Assembly (NCBI GenBank): GCA_017542125.1
Contig: JAFXXU010000051.1
Span: forward strand, 17,747-81,746
Reading direction: 5' to 3'
Length of the DNA: 64,000 bases
Origin: Ruminococcus sp.
Lineage (GTDB): Bacteria; Bacillota; Clostridia; Oscillospirales; Ruminococcaceae
Below are positions 26,384-35,831 of the stretch, piece by piece. The position numbers and the translations under genes are program-made. Each line of letters starts with the position of its first letter. The stretch's first letter is position 1. The notes beneath the pieces were generated by a model. The model made no database searches, was not told the DNA's origin, and was given only the letters and a program-made list of their open reading frames with translations.

Positions 26384-28324
26384 CTAGTCCCCCAGCTCAG
26401 CCCATTCCTCCATAAGGGTGTCAAGCCTGCTGCGGGCTTCGTCAAGGGCGGCGCACTTCTCTGTCATAAGCGGGAAGTCGGAGGCTACTGCGGGGTCGGA
26501 GATCTCGGCCTCAAGCTCCGAGATGTGCTCCTCCAGAGCTGCGATGGCGTCCTCCAGCTCCCGGATGCGTGCGCGGCGCTTGGCGTCCTCGGCACGCTGT
26601 GCCTTTGAGCGGTACTGCTTCTGCTTGTTCTCGTTGTATTCAGCCAGACGCTCCGCCTGCTTCTGCTCCGAGCGAAGACGCTCCGCTTCGGCTTCCTCCG
26701 CCGCGATGACGGCTGCGTAATCGTCGTAGCTTCCCTCAAAGGAGCGTGCTCCCTCCGGCGAAAGCTCTATGACCCTGGATGCTACCTTATTTATAAGGTA
26801 ACGGTCGTGGGAGACAAGTATCATCGTGCCGGTGAAATCCGCCAGAGCCTCTTCAAGGACTTCCTTGGTACCTAGGTCGATATGGTTGGTGGGCTCGTCC
26901 AGGATAAGGACATTGCCACGGTTCAGCGCCATATGGGCGAAGCAGAGCTTGGCCCTCTCGCCGCCGCTCAGCACCGAGACCGGCTTGAACACATCCTCGC
27001 CGCTGATAAGCACCGAGCCCAGCATATTCCTAGCCTGCTGCTCGGAGATGCGGGGGAACTTCCGATCCACCGAGCCGATGACCGTATCCCTCGGGTCGAG
27101 CATAGAGTGTTCCTGATCGAAATATGATATCTTCACATTGCCGCCCCAGCTGATGCTGCCCCCCTCGCGGGGTATGAGCCCCTGGATGAGCTTGAGCACC
27201 GAGGTCTTGCCGATGCCGTTGGGGCCTATTATGGCTGCGTGCTCACCCCGCCTGATATGCAGGTCGAGGGAGGGTATCAGCATTTTGCGCTTGGCCCCCT
27301 CGCCCACGGCAACGGGGCAGCTCTGCACCTTGACTATGTCCTTGGTGGGCTCGATGTCGTATTCCAGGCGTATCTTCGGGGGCTTGTCGTAGGTTATCGG
27401 CCTGTCCGTCCGTTCGATGCGGTCAAGCATATGCTGCCGTGACTTTGCCATCTTTGCGGTGGAGGCGCGGGTCTTGTTGCGGACGATGTAATCCTCCAGC
27501 TTTTCTATCTCACGCTGCTGCGCCTCGTACTCCTTGATCTGACGCTCCACATTCATCTTCTTCTGGGAGAGGTAAGCGGTGTAGCCCCCCTTGTAGGAGG
27601 TGAGCACTCCGTCTTCGATCTCGCAGATCCGGGTGCAGACCTTATCTAAGAAGTATCTGTCGTGGGAGACTATGAGTACCGAGCCCTTGTAGGCTTTCAG
27701 GTACCCCTCCAGCCAGGTAAGAGTTCTTAGGTCAAGGTGGTTGGTGGGCTCGTCGAGGATGAGCAGGTCGGGCTCTTCCAGAAGCAGCCTCGCCAGAGCG
27801 AGCCTGGTCTTCTCTCCGCCGGAGAGGGATGAGATCAGCCTGTCGGTAGGGACGTTGCCGAAGCCCATGCCGTTCAAGACCGTCCTGATCTTGACGTCGA
27901 TGCGGTAGCCGTCGTGAGCCTCAAAATATGAGGAAAGCTGGGAATACTCCCCGCTGACAAGCTCCAGCTGATCGGCGGGCAGAGAGGTCATCTGCGCCTC
28001 CAGCTGCTCCATACGTTTCTTGGTGTCGAGCAGGTGATCGAATGCGTGGAGCATCTCGGCCTCGATGGTGGAGGAGCTTTCAAGGCCGCTGTTCTGCTCC
28101 AGAAAGCCGACCCTCGCCCGGGATGAGACCGCCACCGACCCCAGACCCTCGGGGGTCTTGTCGAAGCCGACGCGCCCGGTGATGATATTGAGCAGGGTAG
28201 ACTTTCCGCAGCCGTTGCGGCCTATGAGCCCCACGGCCTCTCTGTCCTCGACGGTGAGGGAGATATCCCGCAGGAGGGGTTCACCCGCTATATATTTCCA
28301 TAGATGTTCGATATTTACAAGCAT
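26384..28324 (-). CDS. ABC-F family ATPase (ribosome-associated)
   Basis: This 646-residue soluble protein has two ABC domains and no membrane segments. The first has Walker A GRNGCGKST and signature SGGEKTRLALARLL with DEPTNHLD. An interdomain linker (KMAKSRQHMLDRI) comes next. The second has GPNGIGKTS and SGGERAKLCFAH with DEPTNHID. A charged coiled-coil C-terminal domain (about 545-646) follows. ABC-F proteins bind the ribosomal E site and aid translation; some give antibiotic resistance. The long C-terminal coil suggests the YdiF/Uup type rather than a dedicated resistance factor. The start at 28324 (MLVNIEHL) follows GGAGA; upstream in-frame Mets overlap the promoter. Confidence 0.92.
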   Translation of the reverse strand: MLVNIEHLWKYIAGEPLLRDISLTVEDREAVGLIGRNGCGKSTLLNIITGRVGFDKTPEGLGSVAVSSRARVGFLEQNSGLESSSTIEAEMLHAFDHLLDTKKRMEQLEAQMTSLPADQLELVSGEYSQLSSYFEAHDGYRIDVKIRTVLNGMGFGNVPTDRLISSLSGGEKTRLALARLLLEEPDLLILDEPTNHLDLRTLTWLEGYLKAYKGSVLIVSHDRYFLDKVCTRICEIEDGVLTSYKGGYTAYLSQKKMNVERQIKEYEAQQREIEKLEDYIVRNKTRASTAKMAKSRQHMLDRIERTDRPITYDKPPKIRLEYDIEPTKDIVKVQSCPVAVGEGAKRKMLIPSLDLHIRRGEHAAIIGPNGIGKTSVLKLIQGLIPREGGSISWGGNVKISYFDQEHSMLDPRDTVIGSVDRKFPRISEQQARNMLGSVLISGEDVFKPVSVLSGGERAKLCFAHMALNRGNVLILDEPTNHIDLGTKEVLEEALADFTGTMILVSHDRYLINKVASRVIELSPEGARSFEGSYDDYAAVIAAEEAEAERLRSEQKQAERLAEYNENKQKQYRSKAQRAEDAKRRARIRELEDAIAALEEHISELEAEISDPAVASDFPLMTEKCAALDEARSRLDTLMEEWAELGD

Positions 28325-28364
28325 AACTGTCTCCAAATACTGGGACATTGTCCCGGATGATACC

Positions 28365-28393
28365 ATTATAACATATAAGAGCGGAAAGGTCAA
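28365..28393 (-). promoter_or_regulatory. promoter of the ABC-F gene
   Basis: On the minus strand TTGACC (28388-28393) and TATAAT (28365-28370) are 17 bp apart, about 40 bp before the start codon. Confidence 0.82.
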
Positions 28394-28482
28394 CGGGGGA
28401 GAGGGGGATTATTGTCCGGGATCTCAGATCAACAGCAGCGCTCCCGGAATAAGCCAAAAGAATTAACGAAAACCATTTACGA

Positions 28483-28539
28483 AAACGTTTAATTATACAA
28501 ATCAGCATATTGCGAGAAAAAATGTTGAATGAAACGTTT
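28483..28539. promoter_or_regulatory. two AAACGTTT palindromes upstream of the pilus operon
   Basis: The perfect 8 bp palindrome AAACGTTT occurs at 28483-28490 and 28532-28539, with centres 49 bp apart, upstream of the operon's -35 box at 28567. Their place and spacing suit a dimeric regulator, possibly LacI-like. They do not fully match the CcpA cre consensus. This is a visual observation only. Confidence 0.35.
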
Positions 28540-28566
28540 GAAATTGTTAATTCTGCAAAAATCCCA

Positions 28567-28595
28567 TTGACAGGGGAGCGAAAATGTGATATAAT
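28567..28595 (+). promoter_or_regulatory. promoter of the pilus operon
   Basis: TTGACA (28567-28572) and TATAAT (28590-28595) are 17 bp apart, about 50 bp before the first gene. It is the only clear promoter before the terminator at 39962, so all seven genes may be one transcript. Confidence 0.85.
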
Positions 28596-28645
28596 ATATA
28601 TAATATTTGTTAAGTATCAATCTTTTGCGCCGGAGGTCCGCACCT

Positions 28646-28870
28646 ATGACCGATAAACAGCTGCGAAAACTGAAAAGAGCAGAGCTCATCGAGCTGGTCT
28701 ATTACCTTAAAAAGGAGAACGAAAGGCTCGAGACCCTCGTCGGCGGCAAGGAGAGGACTCTCTCTCAGGCGGATATAGATGCGGTAGCCAAGGGCGTTGC
28801 GGAGATACTCTCCGGGAAAGCCCCCGAAGAAGCTCCGCAGGAAAGCTCCCCGGAGGAAGAGGAGCCATGA
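28646..28870 (+). CDS. small charged coiled-coil protein at head of pilus operon
   Basis: This 74-residue protein of unknown function begins MTDKQLRKLKRAELIELVYYL and continues as a predicted amphipathic, heptad-like helix (to about residue 35). A second helix follows (about 43-58), and the end is a Pro/Glu-rich acidic tail (EEAPQESSPEEEEP). There is no signal peptide, so it should be cytoplasmic. ATG at 28646 follows GGAGG. Its stop codon overlaps the ATG of the signal peptidase gene (ATGA), implying coupling. It could be a regulator or an assembly factor for the pilus; nothing in the sequence decides. Confidence 0.75.
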   Translation: MTDKQLRKLKRAELIELVYYLKKENERLETLVGGKERTLSQADIDAVAKGVAEILSGKAPEEAPQESSPEEEEP

Positions 28871-29445
28871 GCACAGAGAACAGAGACCTTCCGAGCTCGG
28901 AGCAGCTTGCCCGCGAGCTCAAACGTATCAAGGACAGAAAAAGGTTTATTAAGCTGCTTTACAGCACCGTGGCCTCACTTGCGGTGGTGGCTGCCGTGTC
29001 GGTGCTGGTGTCGATGCTGTTTCTGCCCGTGCTGAGAGTTACGGGTACCAGCATGACCCCCACCCTGCAGAACGACGAGCTTGTGGTCTGCCGCAGGACG
29101 GGCAGCTTTGAGCGCGGGGATATAATCGCGTTCTACCATAACAACAAGATACTTCTCAAACGGGTCATAGCCCTCCCCGGCGAGACCGTCTCGATAGATG
29201 AGAACGGCGTCGTCAGCGTGGACGGGCAGAGGTTCGATGAGCCCTATATCGACGAGCCCGCTTTCGGCACCTGTGATATCACATTGCCTTATCAGGTGCC
29301 CGACAGCCGCGTGTTCGTAATGGGCGACCACCGCTCCGATTCCATCGACAGCCGTACCAAGGAGATAGGCTGCATCTCGGAGGAAATGATAGTCGGGCGG
29401 GTCATCTGGTGTATCTACCCCTTCGGAAGTATGAAGGCTTTCTGA
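28867..29445 (+). CDS. lepB: signal peptidase I (pilus-locus type)
   Basis: This 192-residue S26 peptidase has one N-terminal membrane segment (about 30-55). The catalytic Ser62 is in TGTSMTPTL and the general base Lys98 is in LLKRVIALPGE; the later conserved box VFVMGDHRSDSIDSR is also present. It removes signal peptides at the outer membrane face. Its place in the operon suggests it processes the pilins or serves as a pilus accessory, as SipA-type proteins do in streptococcal pilus islands. Confidence 0.94.
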   Translation: MSTENRDLPSSEQLARELKRIKDRKRFIKLLYSTVASLAVVAAVSVLVSMLFLPVLRVTGTSMTPTLQNDELVVCRRTGSFERGDIIAFYHNNKILLKRVIALPGETVSIDENGVVSVDGQRFDEPYIDEPAFGTCDITLPYQVPDSRVFVMGDHRSDSIDSRTKEIGCISEEMIVGRVIWCIYPFGSMKAF

Positions 29446-29475
29446 TAAACGATTTTCCTGTAAACGGGAGGACAA

Positions 29476-32400
29476 ATGATGAACAGAATCTCAGAGGGCG
29501 TAAGAGCCTTCCTCTATGACAAACAAAGAAAGGGTGTGCGCTCCGCCGCAGCATTGCTGCTGGCGGTATTCGTGATGCTCAGCGTCGTGACGAGCCTTGT
29601 CAGGCCGGCTGAAAGTATCACGGATCCCGTCAGCGGAACGACTCCGATGCCGATAGGATTCAATGAAGACGGCACCGGCATCTATCTGATCTCAGCCTCC
29701 GCAACCAACGACAATGGTCAGGTAGTACCCGAGATGGACGGTGAAACTCTCAAGTACAAGTCGTTCCTCTCCATAAAACTGAATATAAATGAGGACGATA
29801 CCACCGCTCTGATGACCGACCCGAGCTACGGCAGCCAGGTACAGTTCCAGCTGTTCCCCGTGTCGGGAGGAGTGGTGCAGAAGCCCGAGGGCTTTGACAT
29901 CGCGCTCTCAGACCAGTCGCTGACCAGCGTTACCGGTATAGTTGTATCCTCGGAGGATGAAAGCGCTATCATAGGAAGATATGTGATCGACTTTGAGAAC
30001 AACACCGGCACTGTTACCTTTGACTTCGATGCGGATTACTTCAAGTCCGCCGCCGGACAGGGCAGGGATGAGATCGGCGCAGGTCTGACCTTCGACGCCT
30101 GGTGCTGGAACATCGACAATACCACCAATGACAAGACCGTCAACCTGGTGGGGCAGGATGTTACGATACCCCTGCACAGAGCCCTCAACCACGCTGATAT
30201 CGAGGTCGAGAAGTCCTACCGCAACGACTTCTTCTACGAGACCGCAGGCGAGAGCATGAACAACAGAAGATGCCTGGGCTCCTCCTTCAATATCAATATC
30301 AAGTCCTATCACGGTATCGAGGGCAACGAGATCACCATTACCGATGACCTCAACAGCAACAACGTCCACTTCGACCGCTCGGAGGGCTACACCGAGACCT
30401 TCCCCGACGGCTCCGTGCTGGAGATAATCAAGATCACTCCCACGGATACCGGAGAAAAGCTGGTGGCGAAGATCAGAAATCCCGACCCCGATGCTTTCAG
30501 CAACGGCTTTGAGTATAACTGGATCTGCCCGGTAGCAGTCAACTCCGAGTTCCTCACCGAGGACGGCTCGGCAGTGGATACCGACAAGCTGGAGATCATC
30601 GAGGGCGATAACAAGGTACAGGTCAAGTCCAATGACGCTGAACCGGTGTTCGACAACTCCGAGGCGCCGATACAGGTCAACCTCATAGCCGATATCGCCA
30701 AGTACGACGGCGTCTATGACCCGGCGGTAAACAAGATCCACTGGAAGTACACCATATATAAGGATAACGGCTGGTGGCAGAACGGCCGCCTCGTTATCGA
30801 GGATATGTTCAATGACGGGAGCGGGAACCATACCGTCAAGCCTTCGGTCTCCAATGTGCAGATCGAAGCTGTACCGGTGGTTTCCGGAACGAGTACGGCA
30901 GGAGTCAATATAAACTATAATGACTCCGACAGTACCTTCGTCATCACGATGCCCACCGCCGACTGGGCAGGGCAGTCGTACAGCGCAGATCAGTTCAAGG
31001 AATTCATAATCACCTACGATACAGACGTTACCGCTGCCGATTACGGCACAACGGTCCAGAACTGGGTAGGCCTCCGGAAGCCGGGCACCGATGAATACAC
31101 CGATGAGGACACCAAGCCCGGTTCGGTACCCAAGCCAAGCGTTCAGAAAACCGGCATCTACAATGCTCAGAACGGCACCGTCACCTGGACGGTAACGGTG
31201 GACAACCCCAATAATCAGAAGCTTAACGGCCTTACGGTCGAGGATGCCCTGACCTGGACGGGAGGCACCGCTCCGCAGATAGACCTCTCCCAGGCGACAA
31301 TCGTGGGCAACACCAGCGGAAACATCAAGGCGAGCCTGACGATCGACGGCGGGAGCATCACCTTCCCCGCAGACGGGGCAGCCTTCACCGATTCGAGATA
31401 CACCATAAGCTATACCCAGACCCTTGATCTCGATGAAGCGAAGGGCACCGATTATACTAACACGGTAAGCATAGATAACGGAGGGGTCAATCCCCTTGCC
31501 GCCGACAGCGAAACGGTGCACATCCCCGAAGAATTTGAGGTCATCAAGGACAGCGCCTTCACCCCGGACGGAGCCGTTGAATACACCGTCAGGGTGAGAA
31601 ATGAGTACGGTTCTGAGGTAGGCGGCAAGCTGATCGAGGATACCCTGAGCATACTGGACACCTCAAATGCTTCCGTACTCTCGGATTTCAGCTTTGAGAT
31701 AACCGGAGCCACAGCTGTTGAGAGCCTCGATGCTCTGACAGATGCAGGCGCCCCCGCAGGGCTCCTCTATTACAGGGATGCCTCCACGGGCAAGGTAACG
31801 CTGCTTTATAACGGCAGCAAGACCGATGACCTGGTGATAACCTATAAGATCCGTCCCGCTGACAACTCGGATATCAAGGAAAAGCAGTATTACTGGTTCC
31901 GCAATACCGCCGTTTTCGATGAGAACAACAAGCTGACGGATACCGAAGACTTCAGGGTGCCGACCTCATTCACGACACTTGAAAAGTCATATTCCTACGA
32001 CGACAGAACGAACCTTGTGACCTGGACAGTCACGGTCAATAACCCGTACCGCCTCGACCTGGGTACATACCGGAAGAACGGTGAACCCGTCAAGCTGTAT
32101 GATACCAAATTCGGAACGGGAGTTGTAGAAAGCTTCAAGATCACCGATGCAGCCGGAAACGATGTTACGGCGGCCGGAGATCTGGCGGCAGTAAACAGCT
32201 CGGCGCGTGAATCCCGAAGCCTGAACCAGTGGGATACGGAATGGGATACCTTCGGCTCCTTCACTTTCCGTGAGGGGATGGATTCCGAGAAGTACACCTT
32301 CACCTATACCACAGATTATACCGCATACCTCCGCGGCAGCCAGATGGATCAGAACCGTGCGGATTATGACGGCAGGATAGAGACCGAGCCGATCTACTAC

Positions 32401-35400
32401 GCCACCAACGGAGCAAACATCTCCAAGAACGTTTACCACTCCGGTGCGGTGGACGACGAGGGCAGGGTCCAGACCAGATGGACCACGAGGATAAGCGCTT
32501 ATGAGGGCGCGTTCCTGGATTACCCCGTGACCGACAGCATGACATCCTCCCTTTACGATGTCTCGGCAAGCACGAGCATTGACCATGAGCGGGTGGATCA
32601 TTATATGACCCCCGAACAGTTCGATCTTGACTATTTCAGCTTCACCGCCTACGATTATGACGGGACTCGCCTCACAGTAGATGATCCCTCGGCGCTGTTC
32701 ACACTTGTGAGAACAAGCGGCACCGAGGATAAGATCACAGGCTTTGAGCTGAGAGCCAAGGAGCTTTCGGAGACCAGCGATGCCTACGCTCTCCTTTCGC
32801 AGATAGCCACCCTCGAGATACAGTACTCCACCACCGAAGAAGGCGTGGGGCTGCTCAATGAAGTCCCCGAGGAGGGCGAGGATCCGGTAATGGATATGGG
32901 CGACAGCCTGAGGTACAGGAACACCGCAGGATTTGCCGGGAACACCTCCTACTACGAGGATACAAGAGTAAAGAGAACGGCTGTCACCAAGGCAGACGGC
33001 AATGGCAACAGCAACAGAGCCAACCCGACGGTCTATGAGACCGGAGACCTCCGGACAACGGAGGGCGGCTACCTGATGAGCTACCGTATCACAGTGAACC
33101 GCAACAATGTCTACTCGGACAAGGAGAACATAACAGCGGTAGATACCCTCCCGCCCGGATTCGAGTTCGTGTCTGCGACCTATAACCTGAACAATTCAGC
33201 AGTATGGGGCGCGGCAATGACCGAGGGCACGATGGAAGACGCAGTTGCGGCGGCGCGGTGCAGATACGATGCCAGCCAGCCGAGAAAGGTCACTTTCTTC
33301 ATACCTGCCTCGGGTCATCTCGGAGGAGAGGTGCAGATAGACTACACCGTCTTTATCTCCGAGGAGGATCTCAACAGAGAGCTGCTTGACCCGGAGAATG
33401 AACGTATCGGCAGGGCGAAGTTCGAGAATAAGATCCAGGTCGGGGATTCCTTCGACTCGCAGCCTGTTGTCATAAACGACAGCAGCTCGGTGCTCGATAA
33501 GGTGGGCGAAGACGTCTCGCCGCTGGACGAGCTGGGCGAGGTCCAGCAGAACAAGGTGAGCTACACTCTGGAGATCAACCCCAGCGGGCTTGACCTGGCG
33601 CTCAACTCCGATGTGCTGAGAGTTACCGACACGATCAACAAATCAGAATACAGCAACGAGGCGCTTTGCCCCATACTCTTCAACAACCTTTCTTATACGG
33701 CTATAAAGGTCTATAAGATAACGGGCAGCGGTGAGGAGGAGGTCAAGGAGGAGCTTGATCCCGAGACCTACAAGATGGATCAGCCCACCAAGCAGAGCTT
33801 CCCCGTAAGGAACCACAGCGAGCTGGGGAACGGCGATGTTTATACCTTCACGCTGGAGATCCCCGACGAAACACACATCAGGATCGAATACGAATACGTC
33901 TTTGAGTTCAACTCCGAGGCGATAGCAGACAAGAATTACGATCCGTCAAATATGGAGCTGAAAAATTCCGCGGTCATCGACGGCGAGATCGCAGACCGCG
34001 AGAACACGCTCCGTATGAAAAATGCAAACAAGAATACACATTCAGGCTGGGCATATACCTATCCTCACCTCTCGCTGAGAAAGGTAAGCTCGGATAACTG
34101 GAAAAACGGTCTTGAGGGCGCTCAGTTCGTGCTCGCAAGAGTAGGCAGCAGCGGGACCCTTGAGTATGTTACCTCAGTTCTGGAGACTGAGAACGACATA
34201 TGGTACAAGGATCAGCACAATAAGGATGCAAAGAGCAAGGTCAAGCTGGCAGTGTTCGGTGAGGGCGATCCGGTACCCTTTACCACCGGCGAAAACGGCA
34301 TAGCCGAGCTTCCTACGCTGCTGAAGACCGTCGAGAGAGACGGCAAGACCTGGCTGGAGTATGACGAGGACGCGGCAGGGGATCAAAAATACATCTACCT
34401 GCTGAAGGAAATCAAGTCGCCTTCGGGCTACTACGTCCCGGACGAAACAGCCGACTACTGGTTCTTCGATAAGCGCAATTCCACGGATCTACCCCCGGAG
34501 GCTGTCGTGACCGCAATGATAAATGCGGGTCTGATAGCAAGCGCCGATGAGATCCACGAGCACACCTCCTTCTCGACTATCGAGCTGGAGAACGACAAAA
34601 TGGTGCTCTCGGTGGAGAAGAGCTGGGAGGACACCGACCCCGACGACAGACCCGAAAGCATAAGCATTCAGCTCTGGCAGTCGGATGAGCCCAAGGCTCC
34701 GGGCGGCGTCCATATAGTAAAGGTAAATGTGAGCAGCAATCAGGGATACCCCGAGCGCACGATCTATTCCTCCATAGCGGACGGAGAGATATTCAGCTTT
34801 GACATCCTTGACCCCGAAAGGCTGATCTACGGCGCCGAAAACCTGTCGGGACTTTCCATCGGGTATACCGACTGGGGGCAGGTCACCAGGATACCGGTCA
34901 CAAGCCTGACACCCGTAACAAGCGATGCTGAGTTCTCGGTAAAGGTAAACACCAACACCCGCAGCAGCTTTGATACTGTTGAGATCAGAGTCACCTCTGC
35001 GGTAGTACCCAATACCGATCCCGGCTTCGATCAGGATTCGGCAAAGCGCGTAGGCGACCCCGTGATCCTTAATGAAGAAGGGGGCTGGAGCTACACCTTC
35101 GATACCTCGGAGCTTGACAGCACTAAGTACTACTTCGTCACCGAGGGAACGGAGGCTGAGGGATACTTCGTAAGCTACAACGTGAACGGCATCAGGAACG
35201 GAGTGCTCACCCTCACAAACGTCAAGGATGAGTTCACCGGACGTCTGGAGCTGGACAAGGAATGGCTGGGGAACGATACCGGCGGCACAGAAAGCGTTAC
35301 CTTCGATATCTACGGATTTACGGAGCAGATACCGCAGGAGCCCAGCCAGTATCAGCCCGGCACCGCAGTACCCGAGGGCGGCTTTGAAGCAGCGGTAACA

Positions 35401-35775
35401 ACGCTTCCCGCCAATACTGAGGATGCGGTCATCCACAAGGAGATCACGGTCTCCGCGGAGGGTGAGTGGAGCGAACTGGTGCGCAACCTCCCGATGTACG
35501 AGAACGGCGATCAGACGAAGCCGATCTACTACTACATCTCGGAGAGATCGCAGCCCGATAAGTTCTATCCCATTGATTACAGCGACAACGCTTTCACGGT
35601 CAGCAATGATGAAACGAAAGCGGTAACAGTTCTCAACAGCAAGGTCGAAAGCCCTCCCGAATACGAACTGCCCGAATCGGGCGGCGAGGGAACGGCAGCG
35701 GCGATCCTTGCGGGCGGCACGGTGATGCTGCTCTCAGCCGCATTACTGGTAAGAAAGCGTAAGTCCGAGGACTGA
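29476..35775 (+). CDS. giant LPXTG-type pilus-associated adhesin
   Basis: This 2,099-residue surface protein has a signal peptide (about residues 1-48). A long array of beta-sandwich repeats resembling DUF11/isopeptide domains follows, with segments such as NGTVTWTVTVDNPNNQ and TNLVTWTVTVNNPYR. A prealbumin/SpaA-like domain starts near 1530 (LSLRKVSSDNW), and Cna-B-like domains start near 1708 (LSVEKSWEDTDPDD) and 1923 (LELDKEWLGND). The cell-wall sorting signal is LPESG near 2065, then a hydrophobic stretch and RKRKSED. It is the first structural gene after the peptidase gene and is probably the tip or ancillary adhesin anchored by a local sortase. GGGAGG precedes an ATGATG pair, so either Met may start. 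Confidence 0.88.
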   Translation: MMNRISEGVRAFLYDKQRKGVRSAAALLLAVFVMLSVVTSLVRPAESITDPVSGTTPMPIGFNEDGTGIYLISASATNDNGQVVPEMDGETLKYKSFLSIKLNINEDDTTALMTDPSYGSQVQFQLFPVSGGVVQKPEGFDIALSDQSLTSVTGIVVSSEDESAIIGRYVIDFENNTGTVTFDFDADYFKSAAGQGRDEIGAGLTFDAWCWNIDNTTNDKTVNLVGQDVTIPLHRALNHADIEVEKSYRNDFFYETAGESMNNRRCLGSSFNINIKSYHGIEGNEITITDDLNSNNVHFDRSEGYTETFPDGSVLEIIKITPTDTGEKLVAKIRNPDPDAFSNGFEYNWICPVAVNSEFLTEDGSAVDTDKLEIIEGDNKVQVKSNDAEPVFDNSEAPIQVNLIADIAKYDGVYDPAVNKIHWKYTIYKDNGWWQNGRLVIEDMFNDGSGNHTVKPSVSNVQIEAVPVVSGTSTAGVNINYNDSDSTFVITMPTADWAGQSYSADQFKEFIITYDTDVTAADYGTTVQNWVGLRKPGTDEYTDEDTKPGSVPKPSVQKTGIYNAQNGTVTWTVTVDNPNNQKLNGLTVEDALTWTGGTAPQIDLSQATIVGNTSGNIKASLTIDGGSITFPADGAAFTDSRYTISYTQTLDLDEAKGTDYTNTVSIDNGGVNPLAADSETVHIPEEFEVIKDSAFTPDGAVEYTVRVRNEYGSEVGGKLIEDTLSILDTSNASVLSDFSFEITGATAVESLDALTDAGAPAGLLYYRDASTGKVTLLYNGSKTDDLVITYKIRPADNSDIKEKQYYWFRNTAVFDENNKLTDTEDFRVPTSFTTLEKSYSYDDRTNLVTWTVTVNNPYRLDLGTYRKNGEPVKLYDTKFGTGVVESFKITDAAGNDVTAAGDLAAVNSSARESRSLNQWDTEWDTFGSFTFREGMDSEKYTFTYTTDYTAYLRGSQMDQNRADYDGRIETEPIYYATNGANISKNVYHSGAVDDEGRVQTRWTTRISAYEGAFLDYPVTDSMTSSLYDVSASTSIDHERVDHYMTPEQFDLDYFSFTAYDYDGTRLTVDDPSALFTLVRTSGTEDKITGFELRAKELSETSDAYALLSQIATLEIQYSTTEEGVGLLNEVPEEGEDPVMDMGDSLRYRNTAGFAGNTSYYEDTRVKRTAVTKADGNGNSNRANPTVYETGDLRTTEGGYLMSYRITVNRNNVYSDKENITAVDTLPPGFEFVSATYNLNNSAVWGAAMTEGTMEDAVAAARCRYDASQPRKVTFFIPASGHLGGEVQIDYTVFISEEDLNRELLDPENERIGRAKFENKIQVGDSFDSQPVVINDSSSVLDKVGEDVSPLDELGEVQQNKVSYTLEINPSGLDLALNSDVLRVTDTINKSEYSNEALCPILFNNLSYTAIKVYKITGSGEEEVKEELDPETYKMDQPTKQSFPVRNHSELGNGDVYTFTLEIPDETHIRIEYEYVFEFNSEAIADKNYDPSNMELKNSAVIDGEIADRENTLRMKNANKNTHSGWAYTYPHLSLRKVSSDNWKNGLEGAQFVLARVGSSGTLEYVTSVLETENDIWYKDQHNKDAKSKVKLAVFGEGDPVPFTTGENGIAELPTLLKTVERDGKTWLEYDEDAAGDQKYIYLLKEIKSPSGYYVPDETADYWFFDKRNSTDLPPEAVVTAMINAGLIASADEIHEHTSFSTIELENDKMVLSVEKSWEDTDPDDRPESISIQLWQSDEPKAPGGVHIVKVNVSSNQGYPERTIYSSIADGEIFSFDILDPERLIYGAENLSGLSIGYTDWGQVTRIPVTSLTPVTSDAEFSVKVNTNTRSSFDTVEIRVTSAVVPNTDPGFDQDSAKRVGDPVILNEEGGWSYTFDTSELDSTKYYFVTEGTEAEGYFVSYNVNGIRNGVLTLTNVKDEFTGRLELDKEWLGNDTGGTESVTFDIYGFTEQIPQEPSQYQPGTAVPEGGFEAAVTTLPANTEDAVIHKEITVSAEGEWSELVRNLPMYENGDQTKPIYYYISERSQPDKFYPIDYSDNAFTVSNDETKAVTVLNSKVESPPEYELPESGGEGTAAAILAGGTVMLLSAALLVRKRKSED

Positions 35776-35831
35776 TCGCTTCTATAAACAAAATCATAGA
35801 CCGAAAATAATATAAGGAGTGTATTCTAATT

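Noticed and set aside
28532-28539. CcpA cre site before the pilus operon
   Set aside because: The palindrome lacks one position of the cre consensus, so it is reported only as an unnamed palindrome.
30075-30170. thioester-domain signature around the CWNID segment of the adhesin
   Set aside because: No convincing downstream Gln motif was found; a Cys-Trp pair alone does not support a thioester.
29908-31521. 537-codon minus-strand frame within the giant adhesin
   Set aside because: The adhesin frame is continuous over 6.3 kb with matching domains; the opposite frame is a shadow.
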